DNA of 64,000 nucleotides from Hymenoscyphus infarciens (GCA_001414345.1 LLCB01000023.1:248001-312000); one strand, 5' to 3'. Positions 21,586 to 35,666 are shown, counted from the stretch's first letter. The notes: generated from the letters alone by a model not told the origin. Numbers and translations are program-made.

Positions 21586-24282
21586 ATGTCTATCTTAGGT
21601 ACTGCCACTCCTATTCGAGGAGCATCTCCTGTTGGGGGACGTCCTCCGGTTGCCGTTCTTCTGGATCCCGAAGATGATATACCCAATGTGGAGTTGTCTG
21701 TCCGGCTGGACGATTACCTAAACGACAAGATCCAGACTAGAGGAGACTTTGAAAATCTGCCTGAGCTGTTGGTCAAGGTGGAGCATTCGACAAAACTGCT
21801 GCAAGAACAAGTTCGTAACCTGTCTGTTGTGTTCTGGGAAACAATGCTAACGCTGCGTAGCTTCAAGATGCCCGATCCAAGCTTGATGCTTCCAAGCAAG
21901 CTTCCGCAGATTATACCTCCAAGATGCTACAGCAGACCAAGCAATTCGAAATCCAGCAAGCTAGTGTCCAGAACCGGCTAAAGATAGTGACAAATTCGGA
22001 TAGTCCAGAGGAAGCTACCAGATTGCTGAAGGGTCCTATGGACAAGCTCCGTAGGGTGGAATTGGCAGCAGCATATGTGCAACTGCTGAAGGATGTGGAC
22101 GACCTGATAAAGGATGCACGAAGTCATCTACCTGCGGAGCCCAAGGAAGCCTTGAAGTCATACGTTCAATTGAAAGAGCTTTCCATTTCCCTCACCCAAC
22201 TCCAGGAAGAGGCAGAAGGTGCAGCTGTACACTTAGTCGCCTATGTACAGAAGGCAGTGGAAGGACTCTGGACCGAAATGCAAAAGATCATGACAGATGA
22301 GTTTGAAGCAATTCTCAAAAGGGCAGAATGGCCGGATATCCAACGCACCCCGACAAGAGAATGGAGTGATTGCTTTGAAAAGTTGTTGGATCTTCAGGCC
22401 CCCGAAATTATGACTACTAGAGAACCTCTGATACTTCTCCCCATGAGTGTCCTGGCCAAGAACTTCCGACTACAATTCAAGTACCATTTCTTCAGTGACA
22501 AACCTACGAATGCTACCCACAGAGTTGGTTTGCCTCTCTGCCTTTATCAATGCACTTACTAACATGGTTTAGCTTGGCGAATTCTTTTTTGAATGGTTCA
22601 TTGGAACCATTGCGAAATGGCAAGATTACCTGAGAGAAACCTTGTCACCAATACTCGCCGCTCATTTCAGGGGCAGCATCTTAGCAGGAAACCCCTTGTA
22701 CGTGGACCCAGTAGCAGCTTTTATCACTGCTTTATTGCCAGTCATGAAAGAAAAGGTCGATTTGCTTTTGACCCAAATATCTAATGACCCCCAACTCCTC
22801 AGTCGATTCATTCCCCAATTGATGAATTTTGACGAGGCTCTGAGGACCAAGTTCAACTACGATGGCGGCAACACCGAGCTAGGCTGGAAGGGGCTGACTT
22901 GGGATGTATTAACCCAATGGTTCAATCCTTGGTTGTCCGCCGAGAAAGAATTCGCTCTCGCTCGATATCGTGAAATTGTCAGGTCTTCAGATAATGGCCA
23001 AATTGATTATGATAGTGGTGGTCTTAGCAAGACAAAGCATACACATGGATCCACCAAAGTTATGGATCTTCTAGAGACTGTCACCGAGCAGTATAAACCA
23101 CTTCGGAGATTCTCTCACCAGGTAAAATTTCTTATTGATATACAAGCGGAAATTCTTGATCAGTATTATGGAGTTCTCAACGACTCGTTGGAGGCTTATA
23201 TGTCGTCGACTACAGCTGTTGGTCGTACCTTGCATGGGATTTCCAAAGAAGACCAAGCGAAACTTGAAGGTGTCGGAGGACTGAAAAGCTTATGCAAGGT
23301 TTATGGTAGTGCGGATTTTGTCATAGCCATGCTCAAGGAGTGGAGCAACGATGAGGTTTGTTTTTTGCTCCCGACGATACTGTAAATTTAAACTAACAGT
23401 AGTAGTTTTTCGTTGATCTTTGGGACCAACTGCAAGACAGAGCCAAGACTACAGAAGTTAATGCTAATCTGGTTGGGGAAATGACTTACGGGGAAGTCAA
23501 AGATTGCACCTCGAACGCTGTTGGTTCCGAAGAAGAAGGATCTGTTTTCGACGTCACTATTGACAATTTTGAGCGCCTTTTGAAGAAATCAGAATCCCTT
23601 CTCATTGAGGGGGTCAAACACTCTTTCCAGATATCGTTTCGACAATACTTTAGCAAGCCTCAGTGGGCCACCGTTGGCGTAGAACCAGTTTCAAGTAAGT
23701 CGATGACCCCCTAGAAACATTCACGAAATACTAACGGTAAATTCAAGCTCCCTCTCTTCTTGCCATCACACCTGAACTAGACCAACCCCTTCGCGTAAGT
23801 CACGACATTGCCTTTCAACTATGTCGAACCGTATACTAACACTTCCCCAGGTCCTCAAAGAAAACATGTCCTTCCTCTACAAAACACTCGCCTACCCCCC
23901 TTTCCGCCGAGTCTGGCGTTCCTCTTTTGACTACCTCCAAAATCTCCTTTTCCAAGAAGTTCTTGTCAAACAAGATTTCTCCAGTCTCGGATCAGCACGC
24001 TTGATGCATGATCTCCTCGCTATTCAAAGCGTCGTAGAATCATGCGTCGATACCCAGAGATCGCTTTCCGTTCTAGGAATGGAGAAGTTGATGGAAGGCG
24101 CGGCTTTATTGAGTTTGCCAGTTGAGGCAGAAGGGGAACAGATCTCGTTGAAAGAGGCGTATCAGGAGATTTTTTCGGATGGGGAGGGAGCGGAGATGAT
24201 GTTGAAGAAGCTAGGGTTAGTAAGGCTGAGTAATTTTGAGGCGAGAAGGATTTTGCAGCATAGGGTTGAGGCTAGTCTTTGA
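21586..24282 (+). CDS. tip20: Tip20/RINT1 family Dsl1-complex subunit (six exons, 812 aa)
   Basis: Tip20 is part of the Dsl1 tether that captures Golgi-derived COPI vesicles at the ER. Exons: 21586-21810, 21861-22523, 22573-23355, 23406-23694, 23748-23794, 23851-24282; introns are 49-56 bp and the frame is intact across all of them. The N-terminal part is coiled-coil (KLLQEQLQDARSKLDASKQ...). The RINT1/TIP20 domain has FFFEWFIGTIAKWQDYLRE, SPILAAHFR and LYVDPVAAFITALLPVMKEKV, then LDIQ-like and DQYYGVLNDSLEAY segments. The short exon 5 (47 bp) encodes SLLAITPELDQPLR. Length is close to the family norm of about 700-800. It starts divergently from cdc9. Confidence 0.88.
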
Positions 24283-24938
24283 GAGATGGGTATGATTATT
24301 TTTGGGGCATCCAAGGCATGGTTTCTCTGGAAGTCGCTGGAAACACATTTAAGCAATATAAATATATGCAGGGACTTTGTCGTTCCTTTTCAGGCAATCG
24401 TCCTGAATATCTTTCTTCGGAATATGGCTAGGTGCTGCGTTTCGACAGTACAATTGATAACATATTTTTTCCCTCAAAAGGTCACAATAATTACTTGATT
24501 ACCCTTCTACGCAAATCAAGTACATATCTATAAATATCAACAAGGCGGACGAGGCAGTCGAAATAATACCCTTCAGTAAAGCGGAGAGGCACGTGGCTTG
24601 CGACGACGTCATACCTACGAGCCAGTGAACGACGTATTTTTGGGAAGAGAACTATCCCAGTTGAAACAAAGGAGACAACACATGATGACAATCTACTTGC
24701 GATAAATACAACATCCGCAACCCTCTCAAACTCCCAAGAACTTCTCATATCGAGAAGATTCACGGACAAGCCCCTGAAAAACTCACCAGCCTTACGACGA
24801 ACGGACATTTACCCCTCGATTGTCCTGGAACAAGATACCAGTATACCTCGTCAGCGACCCTCTAGCGAAGCTACAACAAACAACACCATCAACCATCAAA
24901 TCTAAACTTTTCAATCAACAAACAATACACCCCCAACA
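24283..24938. other. Intergenic region between tip20 and the acidic-protein gene
   Basis: Contains the tip20 3' flank and the CAA/ACC-rich 5' flank of the next gene. An open minus-strand frame at 24491-24808 lacks a recognisable domain. Confidence 0.5.
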
Positions 24939-25982
24939 ATGGCAGCAACTCCTACCCTCATCAACCTCCCCGAACCACCCTCCAACCCAGAAACTCCAAC
25001 TGAAGCTCCGTATGCCCTTCCCCTCCTTTACATATGAGCAAACGGACTAACCCCTCATTTCAGCGGCACCCCAAACTCAACAACAACATCCATCTCAGCA
25101 CTCAGCACCATCGCAATCAAAGACGGCCATCGCGGCTCTGGCTTCCCTCACCATGGCGGAACGGGCCACCACCACACCCCCTCCTCCAACACCCTCGAAG
25201 CCGAACGCGCAGATCGCATCTCCCGTCTCGCAGGCCTAGAACGCGTATCCACCGCTCGACCAGGAAACCCCAATATTGCAGGTGGCGCAGGAGTAGGAGG
25301 TGGAGCAGGACAAATCCCGGGATACTTTGATCAAGCTGGGAATCCGGTGTACACTACTAAAATGAGTACTGTTGGATCTGCGTCGGCGACGGGTAGTATG
25401 GGTGGTAGGACGACGACTTGGGCGAGTGGAAGTGCGAAGGCGAGTCGGGATGGGGAGGAGGATGAGATGAGTGTTGATGCTGATCAAATGGATGGTGTTG
25501 CTGGGGGAAGTAACTTTCGCGATTTGGAGGCGGAGAATGATCGCTTTTCGGCGAGTGCGATGGATGAGGATATGGATGATGGGGATGGGATGAGTGATAA
25601 TACTTCGCTTGTTGGATTTGGTGAGGGTGCTGGATCTACGGTTTCGGGTCCGACGTATAGTCGACGGGATTTGGTTGCTAGTCCGGCGGCGGGCAGGAGT
25701 GCGCTTGCGATGCAGTTGCAGAGGGATAACAGTGGTTTGGGGACACCATCTACTGTGGAGAGAGAGAGGAGGGATGCGAGGATGTTGGATGGTATCTCGG
25801 ATGATCCTAATGATACTGCGGCGAGAGATGGTCGTGGAATTCCTGCCAGAGGTGCGGGTGGTGTTGAGGCTGCGGAGAGAATTATGCGAGATAGACTTGA
25901 TGAGGGGGAGGGTGGCAAGAAGGCGCTTGGTTCCCCCGATGAGGCAGGCCTTGGTAAGTTCTACTTTGAGGAGAAGAAATAG
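24939..25982 (+). CDS. Acidic, low-complexity conserved-looking protein, unknown function (two exons, 329 aa)
   Basis: Exon 1 (24939-25009) encodes MAATPTLINLPEPPSNPETP. The intron (25010-25063, 54 bp) has GTATGC, GGACTAAC and TTCAG. Exon 2 (25064-25982) continues GTPNSTTTSISALSTIAIKDGH and restores a 330-codon frame. The protein has a His/Gly patch (FPHHGGTGHHH), a Gly-rich segment, and an Asp/Glu/Met-rich middle with EDEMSVDADQMD and DEDMDDGDGM. The C-terminus AAERIMRDRLDEGEGGKK...GLGKFYFEEKK looks conserved and structured. Probably mostly disordered and nuclear or cytosolic. I cannot name the family. Confidence 0.68.
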
Positions 25983-26560
25983 GCTGGCTTGGCTGGTCTG
26001 TTTACTGGTTCTACTTATTTTTCCTTCTACAAAAGAAAGAAAATCTGGGAGGTTGACTGGCTTTTTTATTTCCCGTGGATAGGCGTTACTTTACTGAGGA
26101 TGGGGTGTGGATTGGGAAATTGGGAATCAGATATGATACCATGTGTGCGACCTAACTTTGAGGGTCCTTTCCTTTTCAATGGGCTTGGTTTCGGATAGCT
26201 ATCTCTGAACAAGAATAAGAATCGTATTTGTCTTCTACGCCTTTCTTCTCTTGCAATGAAAGAGTCCCTAAATATTGTACTTCTAGATTAGAGTACTTGG
26301 CATTTGTAAACTACCCCAGTCTTTTGCTGAACTTCTATTGGCTTCTTCACTTCTTCCTGAAACCGAAGCCCACAAAAAAACAGCAAAACTCTAACCGCCC
26401 TACCGGGGCAGCCCCCATTCCCCCCTCAGGGAATGGGATAGAGAACATCCGCCTACGGCGGCGAATGTTTTTAGGAAACAATCTCCCAGCGAACTAAGAG
26501 CTTGATTAGAGTCAGGCGAGTAGAAACTAATTTTTTCGAGAAGGGTCCGCGAAAGGGGAC

Positions 26561-26650
26561 AGCTAATGCAATGTCTGATCATTAACTAACTGGAAGGAAG
26601 GGAACAGTTAATGCAATGTCTGGTCATTAACTGACTGGACCAGGCGGCAG
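26561..26650. repeat. Imperfect tandem duplication, about 45-bp period
   Basis: Two copies of AGYTAATGCAATGTCTG followed by RTCATTAACT and ACTGGA, at 26561 and 26606, separated by a purine-rich filler. Confidence 0.8.
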
Positions 26651-26858
26651 AGTATCCAGTTTTCGTGATAGTGAAGGTGTTATTTGCGACTGTGAATATT
26701 ATTTTTGAATTGTGGGGATTTGGGTGGGTCCTCGTGGGTACGCTTATTTGGGTCCCCAGTGGTATAAAGCACAACGACGCCTCTACACCCACACTATGCC
26801 TAATTAGTACTAGGCCCCGTCGGCGTCGGAGCTAAAGTCTATCTAGCCGCACTACTCT

Positions 26859-26944
26859 CACCGCTATTCCTAATTAGAGTATATAACTACTTACACTTCT
26901 ACACCGCTATTCCTAATTAGAGTATATAACTACTTACACTTCTA
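26859..26944. repeat. Exact 43-bp tandem duplication
   Basis: Two identical copies starting CACCGCTATTCCTAATTAG, at 26859 and 26902. A related CTATGCCTAATTAGTACTAGG string lies just upstream at about 26795. Confidence 0.9.
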
Positions 26945-27149
26945 CTACCTTACACTTTTCGACTTTTTTTTCCTAGGGTAAATATAGAGATCTCCTTTAT
27001 ATAAGAAGTAAACTACTCATCTTACGCTTGATACTAACAGAACCCACCATCATTCCCTCAACCTCAACTTGACCAAAAAGTCTTTGTTGTAGGCTAAGGA
27101 AATCATCAGCATGCCTTCCACAACATACAAAACGAGTAACAAAAAAAAA

Positions 27150-28904
27150 GAGAAGTCAACACATCAATTCCGCCAACGCGATATCCTTCCCTATACAAAC
27201 TCTGTACCCCATCCCAAGAACAAAACGCGCACTCTCATACTTTTTCACCACCTCCAGACGCACAAGCTACCTCTCCGGTCTCCAAACCTCCGGATCAAGG
27301 CCATACTCTATCATCCCGCATCTCTCTGCGCGCCAGTCGAATTACAGAGAACTTCTACCCCTCCAGGTACCCAAGTGCCGTCTAGGTAGATCTCTTAGGA
27401 GGTGTGAAGCGAGTAGACAGACAGATTTGGAGCTGTGGGTCATAGGCGTAGAGCTTTGCGGATACAGGCTCCGATGAAGGGGAGATGTTGAAGTGCTTCT
27501 TCGTACTGAGCAGGGGCGAAGCGGAGGTTGGAGGTTAGAGGTTACCTATAGCTTCGGCGAATTATTCTTTGCGCGTTGGAGGGCAAAGGGATTCTTAACG
27601 CGGAAACGGAGGATATTCCCAAAGGCGTTGCCTGTTGTGTCGGCGCCGGCTATTATGATGAAGGTTATGTGGGCACGGTTTGGAGAGGGGTTGGCCGTTG
27701 AGTTTTGTTTCCAAAGCGCTTTCGAAAGTTAGTTGATCCCGGGATTGTCTACCCAGGAAGGAGAGAACGCACTGCTGCTGTAATAAGTCTTTTGTATCAA
27801 CCTCTCTCGGTGCGAAGTTAGATGTCTTCTTCTCGCGCTTAGTTACTTGTCTATCGGCTTCTCCCATCAGATGTCTCATTCCGTTCTTGTACTGACACTT
27901 GGGAGAAACAAAACACGTAATGGACTCGTTGGGATTACATCCCTGTAGAAGCGGAATCGAGCTGAGAATCCGAATGCTATGAGACCGTGACGCCAGCTTT
28001 GTAGAAGATCACGTTCAACGCGACTATTTTCAACGAATCCCCATGTTTGGTTGAAAGTTACCAAGGTCCTGGAAGAGGGGTAGGTTAGTAAATCTCTTTC
28101 TAAGAAACCCTCGGAATTTGGAAGTGGAGATGACGTTGATTCACGAAGGATTCGGGATATAAAAGCACATACGATTTCAATAAGCGAACTGCCGGAAGTG
28201 AGAGGGGAACAAAAAAGCACCACCACCCACCCACACAATATCAGCAACGAATTCGCCAAACATTCAAAGACTTAATACTTAGCTCAACAACTTCAAAAGC
28301 ACATTCAAAAAAAGAAGATGGGGAAACACTCACGCAACTCTATCCCCCAACGGAACGACTTCCCTCTCCGCATTCCGTTCCCTTGATTTAGAAACAAGAA
28401 GTAGATTCGGCTGATCAAACCTCGCCTCTCACTCCTTCCTCAAAAACCCAATAGACAAGACCATTGCGGACCCACAAGCAGCCTTTTTTTAAAAGCCTTA
28501 TGCTCTTCCCTATCAAGCGTGGTAAACATATTCACCGGCCCCATGACGCCCGAGCCGTAAAAGAGACCTTTAGTGTTGAGTTCTGGGTTCCAGTATATGT
28601 CTTTGAGGGCTGCGGAGCAGGGAAAGAGGAGAGTGTTTGGAGCGGTTCGGAGAGGTGTTTTTGCTAGGAGAACTATATATTAGTGCATGTGGTATATAGG
28701 TAGAAGAAAAGAAGTTTTAGTACTCCCGTATTTTTGGACGAGCTCGTGGCCGGAGATGGAGAGTAGAGCTAGTGGGAGGGAGAAAGCTGATGTGTACGAT
28801 AGTTCTGGGACCTTGGAGAGGGGGTAGAGAGATAGGTTGTAGATTATGCGGAGCGAGAGAGGTATGGAGAGAAGAGAGGGAAGTAGGAAGAGAGGGAATG
28901 GCAT
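27150..28904 (-). pseudogene. Cytochrome P450 pseudogene
   Basis: Pieces of a microsomal P450 appear in order on the minus strand but in shifting frames. The N-terminal anchor (about 28904-28700) is followed by IYNLSLYPLSKVPE, the usual post-anchor Pro-rich hinge. Near 28640-28490 is the ALKDIYWNPELNTKG / DREEHKAFKKRL region. Near 28060-27910 lies RDLLQSWRHGLIAFGFSARFRF-like sequence. Near 27660-27600 is the I-helix GADTTGNAFGNILRF. The heme loop, with GYRVCIGKDIALAEL, is near 27215-27160. Stop codons and frame changes separate them, for example after the helix-I segment, in the ExxR region and after the WxPER-like segment. The locus is not a functional gene. The P450 subfamily is not resolved. 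Confidence 0.8.
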
Positions 28905-29954
28905 TTTGAATGTTAGGTGTGAGGAAGTTTTATGATGTGGAGAATAATAGGTATGGAAATCATATTACATACTCGGTAAGCTACTCCTCCTTTTATTTTA
29001 AAGGAACATGGCTTGCTTACGAAGGAATTTCAGAGGCGATATATTCATGTTGAACCCACGGTATTCGTACGTGGAAGTGAAAGGGAACTCGTGATACCAT
29101 GTACGACAAATCGGATACAGCCCCTACCCAAGTGTGCGGCATTTGGCGTAGCATTGCTAATGAGAACAAGGTCTACCCATTACATCTACTGTAACTTCAA
29201 GTCAACTTGCTACGAGATCTATGGTATTACTATAATTTACCGCATGTCTCATATTACTCTCTCCTCGATCGATAAGAAACTCTATTCTAGTAATATAATA
29301 CTTTCCTATTTTACTTATTACGAATCTCAACATTGGATTTTTATCAACTTATCTAATAATATTAGATGAGATTCTATTTCGTAGAAACTATAGTAAGCCA
29401 TAAATTATTAAGTAAGCTATCAAGTAAGCTATATAATAATTAGAGGCTAAAAAGAAGCTACGAGTAAACTATCAATTAATAAGTAAGCTAGTAAATTTTA
29501 GGAACCAACAATGAGTTGCGAGTAAGCTACCACCAGGGTTTGTAAGAAGTCGTCCGCTCTGCTAGCTTATGGAGTTTTCCTTATTAAGAATACTACTATC
29601 ACTCTCACTCCTCCCGTTTCATTATTATAGACATCTAGGAACTTAACATCACGAATCAAAGTCACCAAGCAAAAGCAAAGAGGTACATCAGGATAATTGT
29701 TTCCAAAACAAAAGAAAAGTAGTACGATTGATTACAAGCAGTGTCATATCCCCTGAATAATAGAGAAAAGGAAAGTCCCGTCGACATCCACCCAGAGACC
29801 TTTACCGACCCCCACCCATATCAGTCAAAACTCAAGGAGAGAGCGCAAACTAGAATACAGAGAGTAAAAGAATAAGTTCCGCCCCCAGCGTAGTGACAAT
29901 GTTTCAAATACCCAATTTGTGTATTCATCACCAACATCTCTCAACTCGTAATAT
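28905..29954. other. AT-rich intergenic region with a second GTAAGC repeat
   Basis: 3' flank of the Pep4 gene on one side and upstream flank of the P450 relic on the other. From about 29230 it is AT-rich and contains the second GTAAGC repeat site. No coding support. Confidence 0.5.
29385..29545. repeat. Second site of the GTAAGC-rich repeat family
   Basis: Seven or so GTAAGC/GTAAAC copies followed by TAT, CAT or TAG. Two longer units (GAGGCTAAAAAGAAGCTACGAG at about 29443 and GGAACCAACAATGAGTTGCGAG at about 29499) match the longer unit seen at 0.9-1.1 kb. Confidence 0.65.
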
Positions 29955-31258
<1,304 letters not shown>

Positions 31259-32033
31259 GATTGCGATGTAGTTGGATAGAAGTTGGCCCTAACACTGTCA
31301 AAGTGTAGATGTAGATGAGGTTGTTGATGATGATGTTGATCAACCCAAGATGTGTGATGAAGAGGGTTGTTGTGATGATGGGAGAGAGGTCGGTTGTCAC
31401 AGAGAGGGACTGAGCGAGCTAAGCTCTGGCGACGGAAGGCGCTCGTGATGACGATGCGGGCGGCTGTTGCCTGAGTACATTTAGCACCAATCGGCTGCCA
31501 TATCGGTCTCCACGCCGCAATCGGCTCTTCCCCAAACCAGCAATGTGGCTGGGTTCTCCCCAGCCTCCTCAAGCAGGTACGAGGGCCTTTCTTACGAAAC
31601 CACTCATGACTAGCATTTTATTAGGTACCTAGCTTCACAACTCTCTGAACAACCAAGCTCATTCAAATACCCATCCCTTATATACTATCCTTTGAGACTC
31701 TATATACTGTACATACGTATCCCCGTTGTCCCACCTACTTCCTCGCTAAACGAGTTAGCGAGGACATAGGTCCCTACGAGAAGATCGTAGCAACATGAGT
31801 TCCATTAAGATAATCCTGATCGATCGTCCTAGCTTGAGTTTCGTTTCACAGAGCTGAGCGGAAAAAAGAAACACAACAGTGCCAAGAGTTACTCAGTGTC
31901 ACGATTTACCCGGTCAAAAGTGGCAGTACAAAATAAGCAAGGTATATACAATAAACTGCCATCGACCAATCTCTTATGATACAAGGTCGTACATATCATA
32001 CAGCTCACGGTACAAAGTAATTACACAACATAC
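31259..32033. other. Intergenic region upstream of pepA
   Basis: Promoter and 5' UTR of pepA (CA/ACAACA-rich on the minus strand) up to about 31500, then the 3' flank of the PPR-like gene. No defined site recognised. Confidence 0.5.
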
Positions 32034-34998
32034 CTACTTACACGCCTCATGAAATCTAACATACTCCTCCACCTCCTCCTCACTCGCCCACCCCTCCCAA
32101 TCAGGAATTTCCCCGAGGACATTTTTCGCTTCATCCATGTATTCCGTCTGCTTGAGAAACATCTGCACCGCAACAAAAAGCTTTCGCATATGTCTCCTCT
32201 CCTTGGCAGATGCAAGGGAGGCACCCCTCAAATACTCATAATTCGCAACAACCCATCTTAGCACCCGCATAATCTCCTCATACTCCCCAGTAATCCCCAT
32301 TACACGAACGTAGAGATGAAGATCATACCCAGAAATCTGGTGTAAATATCCCGGCGTACCATAAACCGACACTTGAACCTCAACCAATTTCGCAAATTCG
32401 CTCTTCAGCAAATCGAGCGCACTCAAGACCTCCTCTTGCTCCGGAAGTGTCTGCAGCACAGGGAGCGTGTTGAAAGCCGCAGAACAAATGTGTCTGAACC
32501 CTTCAGGATCAAGCTCCAGTCCGCAATCGTGGAAATCCTTGAGAGTCCCCATGACCGCCCGCCAAGCCAGGATGCAATTCTTAGGATCCCCAGCCAGGTT
32601 ACGGGAAATGACTACATCTTGCTTTGCCAGGGCTCGAAAGAGGGCATACCAAGCTGGTCTGAACATGGGAAGCCTCTTCTTCAACAGTGATGCAGCATGG
32701 GACAACGGTTTGGCAGTAGATGCTTTTGCCTCGTTTCCTAGGGGAGGATAACCCCCGGCTTTCAGCTTCGCGGCATCTGGTGAAAAGCGACAGAGCAAAT
32801 GAACCACAGCGAAAAATGTATCATCGGAAACCTTCTCAGGGTCAAACAGGACAGGACGAGTAGTGGTATCTTTACCGCTCAGCCATAACCATGCATCGTA
32901 TGAAACTCGCTTGCTCTGTCGAAGAATATGTAATCCGTAGGTTATGGAAGAGGCTCGTTGTATGAGGAAATTTAAACATCGTCCGCCGGGGCGGATGCCG
33001 GAAGAGATCATTTTTTCGTAAAGGGCGAGAACGCTTGGTGGTTCAAGCTGGGATTGATAACTCGGACTAAAGTTATTCTTGGCAACTTCCATAACTTCTC
33101 TTCCGTCGCCGCGCCCCATAGCCCGTTGATGCGAATCTTCTGCGTAAGACTGTCTTTTCCTCTCGGAGTGGAGCTTCACAAACATTTGGAAATACATGGC
33201 TTGTGTTGGTATCCCACCACGGCTTTGATACTCGACAAATGCACTCCACGCTTCTTGCACATCTCGGGTAGCCTCAATCCTCCTAGCCCAGATTGCTGGA
33301 TCCATTTGGTAAGCTGCATCAGAAGTCTGCTGCGCGAGGCGTCTTTCTCTAGGCTTAATTAAACTTCGAGTATGTATCGTTGGGGTGCCGTCCAACTCCT
33401 GGCCACCAACGATTCTCAAAAGCGAATCCCATCTCAGGGAAGGAGCATATCCAGAGTTTGCTTTTTGTGCTAGGGCTAACAAAACCCTACTGGAGTCCTC
33501 ATGGGGTGTGCTTCGCGCATCCATACCATCTTGCGCTATTCTCCATGGGGGCCAATCACGGGAACGAAGAGCAGTAACTTTCGACTCTCGTGCAGTTTTC
33601 TTTGAAGCTGCCAAAACAGTAGTTATAGCTCGATAGCTGCGCTCATCAAGAATAAGAGGCGGTTGAAACTGTCCGCCAAATTCCAAAAGTCTTCTTTGTG
33701 CATTCCAGTTATGTGACATGGATTCGAGGGGATTTATGGATGCAGGTAGTGCAAATCGACGCAAGAAACCATTGTATAGATTACACAGTCTTCGGTGGCG
33801 TTTAGCATCGAGGTTTCTGCAATCGTTGGGCAAGTCGGCTAAAATCGATTCAGAATATGGTATGAGCATGTTGGCAATGCTGGGCATTGCGCCAGGCCAA
33901 ATTCTTCGAACGTGGTATAAGAGGAGACTTATGAGACGCATAAAAGTCATATCATCGTCCTTCAGTGTCTTGCCATGTACTGCGAAAATGCTCTTCATCG
34001 ATGTCCGCACCACAGGATCCATCATATCTTTGGATTTGTCTAGTTGGGGTACTCGAAGTATATGTTCCCAAACATGCAGTATAACTTTACGCAGACTCCG
34101 AACATCTTGAATATCCCACTGTATTATTCTCATGAGGATCATATGATCCTTCACGGGGGGATTGTCGAGGAAGCGATCCAACATTTCCCCCGAATTTCTC
34201 CCCGACAGTATCCAAATCCATTGCTCGATATCTTCCTGGGTAATGCCTTGATCACGAAGTACTTTTGGCAACTGGCTGTTGTATGCGGTCGCTGAATCAT
34301 GGGGTCGCTTCTCCCCTTGGGTGATTTGAACTTCCATCCACTGTTAAACACATCAGTATGCCATGGATGAATTCTCTGGCTTCTAGAGAGGAAAACATAC
34401 CGGAGGTTCCTCAACTTCAGATTCCGGATTTAACCTGCGAAGGACTATTGAGTGTACTGATGAATGGTCCAATGTGGGCCAAACATATTCAAAGTAATTC
34501 CGTCTCAAAACGGGAGACTTCAGATTAAGCCAGTGGGAGAGGGCGCCTGCAGGAGCAATATAAGCGGCCTTTGTTTCCACTCTGGTGTTCGCTGTAGTTT
34601 CTGCCGCCCTCGACTTGTTCCCCATTCTAGTTCCCACTGCTGTTTCTCCTACCCCGGACTTTTCTGGCTCAAGCCAAACATCTTCCGCCGAGGTTATGTC
34701 TGCCCTAGTTTCTTCGATACCACCTGTTATAGATCTAGTTTTCTCTGTCGAATTTGGATTCGGAGTAGCTAAGCCGCCATGGAATAATCTTTTCTGGGTC
34801 GTATTGGTGCAAGGCAATTGAGACTGAGGAACGATGTGTCAGTAAAAGGAACGCCAGGTGGCTTAGTTTGCGGTCTTGGCTTACAAGCACTGTGTTGGTA
34901 TGGAGATGTCGATTGAGGTTGGGGTTGCTAGCAGAACGGATGGGTACCCGTGAGAAGACATTGCCCAATCTCGAGACAGAAAAGCGCGATGATTGCAT
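32034..34998 (-). CDS. Mitochondrial PPR-like protein (three exons, 947 aa)
   Basis: Exon 1 (34998-34885) encodes an Arg/Ser-rich, acid-free presequence (MQSSRFSVSRLGNVFSRVPIR...) typical of mitochondrial import. Exon 2 (34823-34401) begins SQLPCTNTTQKRLFHGG and is a low-complexity linker. Exon 3 (34340-32034) holds the helical body. Introns 34884-34824 (61 bp) and 34400-34341 (60 bp) keep the frame; the second acceptor TTTAACAG is clear. Segments such as DVQEAWSAFVEYQSRGGIPTQAMYFQMFVKLH and VLALYEKMISSGIRPGGRCLNFLIQ look like degenerate pentatricopeptide helical pairs. Fungal PPR proteins act in mitochondrial RNA processing or translation; the target is unknown. Mitochondrial location is the firmer claim. 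Confidence 0.7.
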
Positions 34999-35666
34999 TC
35001 GTTCATATTGTCATGAGAATTTAGTTTGCTGTGAGGAGGGATTGAAGGGGCAGGTCCATAGTCGTGTTTGGCAGATATTCGGTCACAATTGCCGTCTCTT
35101 TAGTGGAGATATAGAGTCCAGTGCGTTGCAATAGTTGGGAATAGCTTCAACCTACAGTAGCTTGAGTAAGCTATATTTTTCCTGCCACAAAAGATGGCTG
35201 ACTAAGAAAATGTCTTGCCAAGGCTGCTGGTGGAAGCACCGCGCTTGCCAGGGATGGAAACCGTGGCCAAGACTAGCGTCTAAGCTACTTTGGACTGGCT
35301 CATGCAAAATGAGATTTTCTCATCAAGCATTCCCTCATTTATTTCTTCTGCCACTTCTTGTCTCTGCCAAAAAAGACGCGGTGACCCGAAACACTTCTTC
35401 CGGAGCATATTTTGGCCTGATCTCGATTCACACTCGGCCCGGTCTTGCTCCTCATCGGCCCGGCTATCACCGATCTATTTGTGCCTCGATTACTGCCTCA
35501 TATACCAGGCTCCAAAACCACACCCTGCACATTTCTTCTCCCATCTCTGGTCTGGTCTTGGTCACACTGGATACTGACCTCCGTCGCGAAACTCACCCGC
35601 GCCAGCACCAACATCGAAATAAAATACGTCGGACTGAGAGCAACCGGAGCACCACCAACGCTCGCC
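34999..35666. promoter_or_regulatory. Divergent intergenic region between PPR-like gene and Pro/Gln-rich gene
   Basis: 668 bp between the start codons. It contains one TAGCTTGAGTAAGCTATA string at about 35158-35175, a single match to the GTAAGC repeat family. Open plus-strand frames here are CT-rich leader, not coding by appearance. Confidence 0.4.

Larger units (their letters stand above)
25983..27149. other. Intergenic region with tandem duplications
   Basis: Holds an approximately 45-bp imperfect duplication at 26561-26650 (TTAATGCAATGTCTGRTCATTAAC core) and a 43-bp tandem duplication at 26859-26944. No coding support. Confidence 0.5.

Noticed and set aside
27111..27389. Plus-strand frame over the P450 heme region
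   Set aside because: Antisense to the P450 heme-loop remains, which match the family in order and strand.
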